From an uncultured Sphingobacteriales bacterium (GTDB taxonomy: Bacteria; Bacteroidota; Bacteroidia; Chitinophagales; Chitinophagaceae), in assembly GCA_946479435.1 (NCBI GenBank), contig CAMLFX010000022.1:1-38406 (forward strand): DNA of 38,406 bases, given 5' to 3'. The notes below the pieces were generated by a model that was not told the origin of the DNA, ran no database searches, and saw only the letters and a list, made by a program, of their open reading frames with translations. Positions within the stretch are counted from its first letter, which is position 1. Each line of letters begins with the position of its first letter. The position numbers and the translations under genes were made by a program. Positions 17,750-24,948 of the stretch are shown here, piece after piece.

Positions 17750-19057
17750 ATGCAGGAAGTAGCACTATTCTGGTTCAGGCGAGATCTAAGATTACAGGAT
17801 AATGCAGGGCTTTATCATGCCTTGAGGTCTGGCTATCCTGTAGTGCCCGTTTTTATTTTTGACACCAATATTCTCGATGACCTTTTAGAGAAGAAAGATA
17901 AGCGGGTTGATTTTATACACCAGCAATTACGCAAGCTGGAAGACATCATCGAAAAAAAAGAAAGCAGCCTGCATGTATTGCAAGGAACGCCTGAAGAATG
18001 TTTTAAAGAGTTGATAAAACATTACAAAATAAAAGCAGTTTACACCAATACCGATTACGAACCTTATGCAACCGCCCGCGATAGGGGAATCGAAGCACTA
18101 CTAAAAAAGCAAGGTGCAGATTTTTACAGCTATAAAGACCATGTCATTTTCGAAAAAGACGAAGTGGCCAAAGACAATGGCGAACCTTATAATGTGTTTA
18201 CACCATATAGCAGAAAATGGCTCGCTACGCTTACCGATTTTTATTTAAAGCCTTATCCTTCTGCTAAATACTATAAGAACTTTTTTAGGCAATCACCTAA
18301 ACGTATACCATTACTCAAAAGTTTAGGTTTTGAAGAAACAGATTTCCAATTTCCTTCATCGACACTAAATGAAGACATTGCAAAAGACTACGACAAAACG
18401 CGCGACTATCCTGCGGTAAAAGGGACCACCCATTTAGGCATGCATTTACGTTTTGGAACAATAAGCATTCGTGCATTAGCTGCAGAAGCAAAAGAGCTGA
18501 ACAAGACTTTCCTGAATGAATTGATATGGCGTGAGTTTTACCAGATGATATTATGGCATTATCCGCATACAGCTACAGAAGCCTTCAAGAAAGAATATGA
18601 TAATGTAAAATGGCGCAATAATGAGGCGGAATTCAACCGTTGGTGCCAAGGACAAACAGGTTACCCGATAGTTGATGCGGGTATGCGTGAACTGAATGAA
18701 ACAGGGTTTATGCATAACCGTGTGCGCATGATCGTTGCCAGTTTTCTTACCAAACATTTACTCATCGACTGGCGCTGGGGCGAAGCTTATTTTGCAGCAA
18801 AGCTTTTAGATTACGATATGGCCGCGAATGTTGGCAACTGGCAATGGGCCGCAGGTAGTGGTTGCGATGCGGCACCATACTTCCGTGTGTTCAATCCTGA
18901 ATTGCAAACGAAGAAGTTTGATAAAGACCTAAAGTATATCAGGCAGTGGTTACCTGAATTTGATACACTTAACTATGTACAACCAATAGTTGAGCATGCT
19001 GCTGCGAGAGAACGTTTTTTAGAAACCTACAAGAAAGCACTGAACGCAAATCGCTAA
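17750..19057 (+). CDS. phrB: deoxyribodipyrimidine photolyase, class I
   Basis: I choose the ATG at 17750 (MQEVALFWFRRDLRLQDN), giving 435 residues; an ATG two codons earlier (17744) is equally usable, and the open frame upstream to 17648 encodes nothing photolyase-like. The N-terminal alpha/beta domain is followed by a helical FAD domain with LIWREFYQMILWH, WCQGQTGYPIVDAGMREL, GFMHNRVRMIVASFLTKHLL, WRWGEAYFAAKLLDYD and NWQWAAGSGCDAAPYFR. These are the residues of CPD photolyases, including the tryptophans used in light-driven FAD reduction. It repairs UV-made pyrimidine dimers using blue light. The stop overlaps that of yifB by 4 bases (CTAA). Confidence 0.95.
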   Translation: MQEVALFWFRRDLRLQDNAGLYHALRSGYPVVPVFIFDTNILDDLLEKKDKRVDFIHQQLRKLEDIIEKKESSLHVLQGTPEECFKELIKHYKIKAVYTNTDYEPYATARDRGIEALLKKQGADFYSYKDHVIFEKDEVAKDNGEPYNVFTPYSRKWLATLTDFYLKPYPSAKYYKNFFRQSPKRIPLLKSLGFEETDFQFPSSTLNEDIAKDYDKTRDYPAVKGTTHLGMHLRFGTISIRALAAEAKELNKTFLNELIWREFYQMILWHYPHTATEAFKKEYDNVKWRNNEAEFNRWCQGQTGYPIVDAGMRELNETGFMHNRVRMIVASFLTKHLLIDWRWGEAYFAAKLLDYDMAANVGNWQWAAGSGCDAAPYFRVFNPELQTKKFDKDLKYIRQWLPEFDTLNYVQPIVEHAAARERFLETYKKALNANR

Positions 19058-20595
19058 CCCGCCCAACCTTCTCTATCAAGGCTGCGGTATTGTATTGCTT
19101 CTGCAAGATGTTCCGGTCTTATATCATCACTATCTGCAAGGTCGGCTATAGTGCGCGATACTTTTAATATCCGGTCATATGCACGCGCCGATAAATTCAA
19201 CCTGTCCATTGCAGTTTTTAGTAGTGTTTGACTCACACTATTCAGCACACAAATCTCTTTCAGTTGCTTGCTGCTCATTTGTGCGTTGCTATACACACCT
19301 GCTTGGCCTTCAAAACGCGCAGCTTGTTTTTCGCGTGCTTTTATTACACGTTCTCTTACCGTATTGCTTGGCTCCGATGTTTTTTGCGAAGAGAGTTCGG
19401 TGAATGATACGGGTGTTACTTCCACATGCAAATCAATTCTATCTAACAATGGACCTGATATTTTATTCAGGTATCGCTGTACTACAACAGGTGAACAAGT
19501 ACATTCTTTCTCGGGGTGATTGAAGTACCCACAAGGACAAGGGTTCATAGATGCTATCAGCATAAAGCTGGCAGGAAAATCGATACTCACTTTTGCGCGC
19601 GATATAGATACCCTACGCTCTTCCATTGGTTGGCGCATTACTTCCAATACGGTGCGTTTAAATTCGGGTAGTTCATCCAGGAACAATACACCATTATGTG
19701 CCAGCGATATTTCACCAGGCTGCGGCATACCACCGCCACCTACTAAAGCAACATCGCTTATGGTATGGTGCGGCGAACGGAACGGGCGTTGTGCTACTAA
19801 TGATGTATTAACAGCTAACTTACCTGCTACCGAATGTATCTTGGTTGTCTCCAATGCCTCGTGCAAACTAAGTGGTGGCAATATGGTAGGCAGCCTTTTT
19901 GCCAGCATTGTTTTACCCGCACCTGGTGGGCCAATCAGTATAGCATTATGCCCGCCTGCTGCTGCTATTTCCAGTGCCCTTTTTACATTCTCTTGTCCTT
20001 TTACGTCGTTAAAGTCAAGGTCGAAATGATTTTGTGCATCGAAGAATTCTTCGCGTGTATTTACCTGTACAGGTTTCAGGTCATTCGTTTTTTCAAAGAA
20101 GCCTATTACTTCCGATATATGTTCTACACCATACACATCCAGGTTATTAACCAACGCGGCTTCACGTGCATTAGCTTTCGGCACTATCAGTCCTTTAAAC
20201 TTTTCAGCCCTTGCCTGTATAGCAATTGGCAATGCTCCTTTTATAGGTTGTAATGAACCATCTAAAGAAAGCTCACCCATTATTATGTACTCTGACAATT
20301 GCTCCGCTGGTATTTGTTCCGATGCCGCCAGCCAACCAATGGCCATCGGCAGATCGTATGCTGCACCTGCTTTCTTAATATCGGCAGGTGCCATATTCAC
20401 TACCAGTCTTGTGCGTGGTCTTTCTTTACCTACATTCTTTATGGCAGATACTATACGCTCTATACTTTCTTTCACGGCATTATCGGGCAGGCCAACTATT
20501 ATGTAGTCGGGTTTGCCACCGGGCGTATCTACTTCTATGGTGATGGTAAGTGCATCTACACCATACACCGCACTACCGTATACTTTTACCAGCAT
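19054..20595 (-). CDS. yifB: YifB/ComM family magnesium-chelatase-like AAA+ ATPase
   Basis: The 513-residue protein has the three parts of the family. An N-terminal ChlI-like domain (MLVKVYGSAVYGVDALTITI; DYIIVGLPDNAVKES) is followed by an AAA+ core with Walker A GPPGAGKTMLAKRL and Walker B VLFLDELPEF, the arginine-containing RQPMEERRVSISRAK, and a four-cysteine motif (NPCPCGYFNHPEKECTC). The C-terminal domain (LNLSARAYDRILKVSRTIADLA) is typical. In Vibrio and Haemophilus the ComM homologue is a helicase that drives branch migration during natural transformation; whether this one does so is not shown here. It overlaps the phrB stop by 4 bases. Confidence 0.96.
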   Translation of the reverse strand: MLVKVYGSAVYGVDALTITIEVDTPGGKPDYIIVGLPDNAVKESIERIVSAIKNVGKERPRTRLVVNMAPADIKKAGAAYDLPMAIGWLAASEQIPAEQLSEYIIMGELSLDGSLQPIKGALPIAIQARAEKFKGLIVPKANAREAALVNNLDVYGVEHISEVIGFFEKTNDLKPVQVNTREEFFDAQNHFDLDFNDVKGQENVKRALEIAAAGGHNAILIGPPGAGKTMLAKRLPTILPPLSLHEALETTKIHSVAGKLAVNTSLVAQRPFRSPHHTISDVALVGGGGMPQPGEISLAHNGVLFLDELPEFKRTVLEVMRQPMEERRVSISRAKVSIDFPASFMLIASMNPCPCGYFNHPEKECTCSPVVVQRYLNKISGPLLDRIDLHVEVTPVSFTELSSQKTSEPSNTVRERVIKAREKQAARFEGQAGVYSNAQMSSKQLKEICVLNSVSQTLLKTAMDRLNLSARAYDRILKVSRTIADLADSDDIRPEHLAEAIQYRSLDREGWAG

Positions 20596-20653
20596 CGTAT
20601 CAATTGAACCTGAAAGATAGTATAGAGCTTCTTTACACCCAACATTTTCTCCC

Positions 20654-20661
20654 TACATTTG
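20654..20661 (+). promoter_or_regulatory. TAnnTTTG -7 element 4 bases from the crotonase start codon
   Basis: TACATTTG is a full consensus match. Only GTAGC-type spacer bases 20662-20665 separate it from the ATG at 20666, so transcription should begin at or within a base or two of the start codon. Confidence 0.6.
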
Positions 20662-20665
20662 TAGC

Positions 20666-21442
20666 ATGAGCACAGTATTACTTCATAAAGAAAACGGCGT
20701 TGCTTACTTAACGCTTAACCGTCCTGAAAAGTTCAACAGCTTCAACCGCGAAATGGCTATTGTATTGCAACAGCACCTGGACGATTGCAATGAAGACGGA
20801 AGTATACGTGCCATCTATCTTACCGGTACAGGCAAAGCGTTCTGCGCAGGGCAGGATCTTGCTGAAGCTACCGACCCAAATGGCCCGGAACTGGAGCGCA
20901 TAGTTCGCGAGCATTACAACCCTATCATTATGCGCCTGCGCAATATTGAGAAGCCTATTGTTTGCGCCGTGAATGGTGTAGCTGCTGGTGCAGGTGCCAA
21001 CATAGCTTTGGCTTGCGATATTGTAGTAGCTAACAAGAGTGGCTCATTTATACAAGCCTTTAGTAAGATTGCTTTGATACCCGATAGTGCGGGTACTTTC
21101 TTCTTGCCACGCCTGGTAGGTATGCAACGTGCCGCAGGCCTTATGATGCTTGCCGACAAAGTCTCAGCCGACGAAGCAGTAAGGATGGGCATGATCTACA
21201 AGAGTTTTGCCGATGAAACATTTGAGACGGAGAGCAAACAGATAGCGATGACGCTTGCCCAAATGCCCACTAAAGGTATTGGCTTAACCAAGCGCCTGCT
21301 CAACCATACCTTTAGCAACAACCTGGAGCAGCAATTGGAACTGGAGAAAGAGTTGCAGGTAGAAGCAGGCCAAACGGAAGACTTCAAAGAAGGTGTAGCT
21401 GCATTCTTAGAGAAACGCAAGCCTGTATTCAAAGGCAAGTAA
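20666..21442 (+). CDS. crotonase-fold enoyl-CoA hydratase/isomerase, PaaG-like
   Basis: This 258-residue protein is a complete crotonase (LTLNRPEKFNSFN; FCAGQDL; KPIVCAVNGVAAGAGANIAL, which builds the oxyanion hole). The two catalytic glutamates of true hydratases are not kept: in GAGANIAL the GGGCE position is Asn112, and in FIQAFSKIAL the QPEI position is Phe132. Asp140 in IPDSAGTFFLPRLVG lies where PaaG (2-(1,2-epoxy-dihydrophenyl)acetyl-CoA isomerase) has its catalytic Asp. The best reading is therefore an enoyl-CoA isomerase of the PaaG type rather than a beta-oxidation hydratase. No other phenylacetate genes are nearby. It abuts the next, convergent gene with no space between the stops (21442/21443). 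Confidence 0.88.
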   Translation: MSTVLLHKENGVAYLTLNRPEKFNSFNREMAIVLQQHLDDCNEDGSIRAIYLTGTGKAFCAGQDLAEATDPNGPELERIVREHYNPIIMRLRNIEKPIVCAVNGVAAGAGANIALACDIVVANKSGSFIQAFSKIALIPDSAGTFFLPRLVGMQRAAGLMMLADKVSADEAVRMGMIYKSFADETFETESKQIAMTLAQMPTKGIGLTKRLLNHTFSNNLEQQLELEKELQVEAGQTEDFKEGVAAFLEKRKPVFKGK

Positions 21443-22462
21443 CTATGCTATTGATATAGCAGGTACGGCTTCGCGTGCTACCTGTTCGTGTATCATTTGT
21501 GCAACTACATCTGCTGTTATATCCGGGTAGTTTACGGCTATCCTCGTAGTATCATGTAGCCACCAGCGTATATCGTTGTAGTACTTACGGCCAAGATATT
21601 TGATGACGGGTACTTTCATGTCTTTCAACGCGGCGGCATTGCATTGTTGCTCGTACTGTTCCTGCATAGGTATTACCATCAGCTTCTTACCCAGGTATAG
21701 TGCTTCCGCAGGCCCTTCGAAACCTGCACCGCACAATACACCTGTTGCGCTGGCCATGCTGCGTATGAATGCATCGTTCTCTATCGGTTGTATCGATACA
21801 TTCTTTTGGGTAAAGGGAGTCTTGTTATGCTTCGAGAACACCTGCCATTTCACATTGTCGAAGTGCGACAAGTGCATGAGCATTGTTTCATCATCGTAAG
21901 CAGGGAGGTACACTGTATAGTGCCCTTCGTCTGTCGGGTTAATGTCTCTTATTTGCCTGCGTATTACGGGTGTAAAGATGTTGTTATCGTATGCATGGAA
22001 GTGAAAGCCATAAGCAGCAGTAACAGGTGCGTAGCGTTTCAGTACAAGTTTACCTTTCCAGTCCGATTCTTTTGGTTGCGGTGCGTTCTCGTTCAATACA
22101 GCACTTTGGTGACTTAATGATATGCAAGGCTTTCTCTTGAGTTTACATGCCCATGCCGATACCGGTTCAAAGTCATTCACTACAAGATCGTACTGGTTAA
22201 CATCCAGGCTTCTTGCATCCTTTATCAGCTTCAGGAGATTGGAGCGTTTGATGGTTTGCAAGATATCGACACCACCATGTTTACCGAAGATGAAGCTCAT
22301 ACCATAGAACCTATACTTAACAGGATATGGGAATGCAACATCGGCTTGTATGCCGCTTATCAATACATCCACATCTCCGTATTTAGCCAGTTCAGGATAT
22401 ACATCTCTCGCGCGGCTCAGGTGCCCGTTCCCGGTACCTTGTATTGCAAATAGGATCTTCAC
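21443..22462 (-). CDS. uncharacterised GT-B glycosyltransferase (MJ1255/VC2487-like family)
   Basis: The 339-residue protein opens with ILFAIQGTGNGHLSRARDV, the glycine/histidine-rich loop of GT-B enzymes related to MurG and UDP-glucuronosyltransferases. The C-terminal half has the donor-site region (GVLCGAGFEGPAEALYLGKKLMVIPMQEQYEQQCNA in outline, with GAGFEGPAEAL resembling the GG.xT..E motif). Donor and acceptor are unknown. It lies 19 bases downstream of the LpxH-like phosphoesterase gene on the same strand, so the two are probably one operon; I recall this pair in other Bacteroidota. A role in envelope glycolipid synthesis is an inference from that pairing. Two small hairpins (21446-21461 and 21460-21484) sit inside its 3' end. 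Confidence 0.82.
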   Translation of the reverse strand: MKILFAIQGTGNGHLSRARDVYPELAKYGDVDVLISGIQADVAFPYPVKYRFYGMSFIFGKHGGVDILQTIKRSNLLKLIKDARSLDVNQYDLVVNDFEPVSAWACKLKRKPCISLSHQSAVLNENAPQPKESDWKGKLVLKRYAPVTAAYGFHFHAYDNNIFTPVIRRQIRDINPTDEGHYTVYLPAYDDETMLMHLSHFDNVKWQVFSKHNKTPFTQKNVSIQPIENDAFIRSMASATGVLCGAGFEGPAEALYLGKKLMVIPMQEQYEQQCNAAALKDMKVPVIKYLGRKYYNDIRWWLHDTTRIAVNYPDITADVVAQMIHEQVAREAVPAISIA

Positions 22463-22481
22463 TTGTGTATATATGTTGGTG

Positions 22482-23375
22482 TTATGCTGCTTCTATTGAA
22501 CCATTGAAGTTGGTACCGTTACCTGCACGCTTGATGCTCAGCTCCTGTAACAGGCTTGCAGCAAGGTTCTTCGGTGTTTCTTCCATCTTCGGCTTCTTCT
22601 CTATATCTATCGCTTTAGCAACTTCGTCTTCAGCATACTTGTAGATCTTCCATTTGCCTTCGTTGCATTCAAGCGAGGTGAGGTTCTCTATCCAGTCGCC
22701 CGAGTTCATGTATACAACAGGACCATCATCGGTAACTACCGTGCGTATCTCCGGTTGGTGTATGTGGCCGCATATCACGTACTTGAACTTGTTCTCTGCG
22801 GCTATCTCGCATACAGTAGCTTCGAACTTGTTGATGAACTTCACGGCACCCTTTACGCTGTTCTTGATCTGCTTGGAGAGGGATACTTTGCCACTGCCCA
22901 TCTTCTCCGATACGAAGTTGACCAGGCGGTTGATGAGTATGAGTGTATCGTAACCAACAGCACCTAGTTTGGCCAGCCACTTGCTATGTTGCATCACCAC
23001 ATCAAACACATCGCCATGGAAGATCCATACGTTGGCGCCATCTATCTTAAGGGAGAGCTTGTTGGTAACTTTGAGTGAGCCTAGCTGGAAGTCTTTGAAC
23101 TTGCGCAGCATCTCATCGTGATTGCCGGGTATGTAGTAGACGGGAACGTCTTTGGCGATAAGGCCTATCAGGTGTTTGATGACCATCATGTGGGTAGATG
23201 GCCAGTAGCGCTTGCTGAACTGCCAGATGTCTATGATGTCGCCGTTCAGTACCAACGTCTTCGGCCTGATGCTCTTGAGGTATTGCAGTAGTTCCTTAGC
23301 ATGGCATCCATAGGTGCCCAGATGCGTGTCGGATATTACAACTATATCTACTTCCCGTTGCTCCATATATACCAC
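22482..23375 (-). CDS. metallophosphoesterase, UDP-2,3-diacylglucosamine diphosphatase (LpxH)-like
   Basis: The 297-residue protein keeps the full calcineurin-like metal site in order: VISDTHLG, LNGDIIDIW, YIPGNHDEML, WIFHGDVFD and ICGHIHQPE, with an ending motif GPVVYMNSGDWIENL. The WQFSKRYW segment and the spacing resemble LpxH/YbbF-type enzymes that cleave UDP-diacylglucosamine in lipid A synthesis. The C-terminal 60 residues are hydrophilic, variable, and outside the catalytic fold. Being followed by a GT-B glycosyltransferase fits envelope lipid work, but a different phosphoester substrate cannot be excluded. The start could be the ATG at 23375 or the one three codons later. Confidence 0.85.
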   Translation of the reverse strand: MVYMEQREVDIVVISDTHLGTYGCHAKELLQYLKSIRPKTLVLNGDIIDIWQFSKRYWPSTHMMVIKHLIGLIAKDVPVYYIPGNHDEMLRKFKDFQLGSLKVTNKLSLKIDGANVWIFHGDVFDVVMQHSKWLAKLGAVGYDTLILINRLVNFVSEKMGSGKVSLSKQIKNSVKGAVKFINKFEATVCEIAAENKFKYVICGHIHQPEIRTVVTDDGPVVYMNSGDWIENLTSLECNEGKWKIYKYAEDEVAKAIDIEKKPKMEETPKNLAASLLQELSIKRAGNGTNFNGSIEAA

Positions 23376-23388
23376 TCTATGATTTTAA

Positions 23389-23407
23389 ACAGCCAATCTC
23401 CGGCTGT
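23389..23407 (-). terminator. possible terminator after the homocysteine methyltransferase gene
   Basis: ACAGCC (23389-23394) and GGCTGT (23402-23407) form a 6-base-pair stem with a 7-base loop, 74 bases after the minus-strand stop at 23481. On the minus strand it is followed by TTTAAAAT, a weak tail. Confidence 0.35.
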
Positions 23408-23480
23408 ACAAAATGACAAAATGATTATAACGCTATCGTTAAGGAGCGATTAAGTTAATATTAAGAAAAGACCTATGTAC

Positions 23481-24500
23481 TTATACCGCTGATAATACAG
23501 GCAGTTCTCTCGGCTGGTGTTTTTTCATTTCATTGGCTATGGCGCGTATATGCTCGGGGGTAGTGCCGCAGCAACCACCTACAACATTCAGCCAGCCTTG
23601 CGATGCAAACTCGCCCACTATTGCGGCTGTCTCTTCAGGGGTTTCATCATATTCGCCCATAGCGTTTGGTAAGCCTGCATTAGGATATGCACTTACATTG
23701 CATGCTGCTATGTTTGACAGCTCTTCGATATGCGGGCGCATTTGCTTACCACCCAACGCACAGTTCAAACCAATGCTTACGGGGTTGGCGTGCATAATAG
23801 AAATATAAAAAGCCTCCAATGTTTGCCCGCTAAGGGTACGGCCCGATGCATCGGTAATAGTACCCGATATCATAACAGGCAATTCCATTTTATGTTCGCG
23901 GAAATATTTATTGATAGCGTAGATGGCCGCTTTTGCATTCAGCGTATCGAAGATGGTTTCCACCAATAGCACATCCACACCACCATCTACCAAACCACTT
24001 ATTTGCACATAGTATGCATCGGCCACCTCATCGAAAGTAGCAGCACGGTAACCGGGGTTGTTTACATCGGGCGAAAGGGATAATGTTTTGCTCATTGGGC
24101 CTATGGCGCCTGCAACAAATTTCTCTTCGCCGGGGTGTTGTGCCAGGTATTCTTCCACCGCTTCGCGGGCAATTTTTGCTGCGGCCACGTTTATTTCGTA
24201 AGCCAGCGATTGCATTTCATAATCGGCCAGTGAAATTGCCTGCGCATTGAAGGTATCTGTTTCCAGTATATCTGCACCTGCGTCCAGGTATTGTTTATGT
24301 ATCTCCTTTATTACTTCGGGTTTGGTAAGTACCAGCAGATCATTATTACCCCGTACATCAATATGCCAGTCTTTAAAGCGTTCGCCACGATAATCGGCCT
24401 CTTCTAATTTATACCGCTGCACCATGGTACCCATAGCTCCATCTATTATCAAAATTCTTTTGGCCATTGCCTCACGCAATTGTTGCTCTTTACTGCTCAT
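23481..24500 (-). CDS. stand-alone homocysteine S-methyltransferase domain (N-terminal MetH module)
   Basis: The 339-residue protein covers only the homocysteine-binding barrel of cobalamin-dependent methionine synthase: [56 protein letters not shown]. The zinc-binding cysteines are present in [10 protein letters not shown] and [13 protein letters not shown]. In many Bacteroidota, MetH is split into such a protein and a larger subunit with pterin, cobalamin and activation domains, commonly beside it. Here the flanking genes are unrelated: a phosphoesterase downstream and typA upstream. It presumably works with a MetH large subunit encoded elsewhere, or with another methyl donor. A perfect -7 element 6 bases from the ATG leaves no room for a cobalamin or SAM riboswitch. 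Confidence 0.92.
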   Translation of the reverse strand: MSSKEQQLREAMAKRILIIDGAMGTMVQRYKLEEADYRGERFKDWHIDVRGNNDLLVLTKPEVIKEIHKQYLDAGADILETDTFNAQAISLADYEMQSLAYEINVAAAKIAREAVEEYLAQHPGEEKFVAGAIGPMSKTLSLSPDVNNPGYRAATFDEVADAYYVQISGLVDGGVDVLLVETIFDTLNAKAAIYAINKYFREHKMELPVMISGTITDASGRTLSGQTLEAFYISIMHANPVSIGLNCALGGKQMRPHIEELSNIAACNVSAYPNAGLPNAMGEYDETPEETAAIVGEFASQGWLNVVGGCCGTTPEHIRAIANEMKKHQPRELPVLSAV

Positions 24501-24506
24501 GTTTAC

Positions 24507-24514
24507 AAATTTAT
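24507..24514 (-). promoter_or_regulatory. TAnnTTTG -7 element 6 bases from the homocysteine methyltransferase start
   Basis: The minus strand reads TAAATTTG, a full match, with only 24501-24506 between it and the ATG at 24500. A leaderless or nearly leaderless transcript is expected. Confidence 0.55.
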
Positions 24515-24800
24515 AGCATCTGTGTATTATATGCGCTATCGTTCAATAGACAGATATGATATTTTATATCTGTTGTTCAATTTTGTTGAATTTTAAAAAA
24601 ATAAAAAAAATTTCTTGTGCCCTCACCACTGGCAGTATGCTTTACCGGAAAGCAGTTTGCACCTCGAACTGGTGCAGCATTGTTGTTTGGGCTTGTAGCA
24701 AAATTGAACAACATATCTAAGAAAACACAACACATTAGGATGTATATTTTCTATAACAAATATACGCTTTTATATCCATTTTACTTGCTTCACTTATTTC

Positions 24801-24865
24801 TCGAGATTACTCCGCTACGCTCCATGAAAAAAGTTGCTTCGTCGCTGCAATCCTCGCAATGACGG
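24801..24865. repeat. intergenic repeat-like element of the GAGATTnCTTCG...CGCAATGACGG type
   Basis: The segment begins CTCGAGATTACTCCGCTACG and ends CCTCGCAATGACGGAAG. Read on the minus strand it starts CCGTCATTGCGAGGA and continues with CGACGAAGCAAC. This matches from memory the short palindromic intergenic repeats (CGTCATTGCGAGG ... GAAGCAATCTC) scattered in many Bacteroidota and other genomes. Only one copy occurs in this window, so its repeat nature cannot be proven here. Confidence 0.45.
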
Positions 24866-24903
24866 AAGAATGATAGTATTGGTAAGTTCCGCGTGAAATA
24901 AAA

Positions 24904-24928
24904 AAGCCCCGTCGAAATGACGGGGCTT
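24904..24928 (-). terminator. rho-independent terminator of typA
   Basis: AAGCCCCGTC pairs with GACGGGGCTT around a 5-base loop, giving a 10-base-pair GC-rich stem. On the minus strand it is followed by TTTTTTATTTC. It begins about 20 bases after the typA stop. Confidence 0.9.
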
Positions 24929-24948
24929 CCTAATATTTATAAAAGCAA

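Larger units (their letters stand above)
24515..24948. other. 434-base gene-free region with AT-rich hairpins and an interspersed-repeat-like segment
   Basis: No convincing gene lies here. From 24551 to 24572 CAGATAT pairs with ATATCTG, followed by a TTCAA/TTGAA stem and a long A/T-rich run to about 24612. A TGCACC...GGTGCA inverted repeat lies near 24657-24675. From about 24801 to 24865 is a repeat-like segment (described separately). The typA terminator closes the region at 24904-24928. An open frame on the plus strand (24617-24862, GTG start) runs through the repeat and has no recognisable protein signature. Confidence 0.5.

Noticed and set aside
24501..24600. Possible cobalamin or SAM riboswitch ahead of the homocysteine methyltransferase gene
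   Set aside because: The -7 promoter element lies 6 bases from the ATG, so there is no leader RNA to hold a riboswitch, and no B12-box or SAM-I motif is seen.
24655..24677. TGCACC...TCGAACT...GGTGCA resembling a tRNA T-arm
   Set aside because: The stem and loop do not fit a 5-base-pair/7-base T-arm, and no acceptor, D or anticodon arms are found around it.
24617..24862. 81-codon plus-strand open frame in the large intergenic region
   Set aside because: GTG start, no ribosome site, runs into the repeat-like segment, and the translation shows no recognisable domain.
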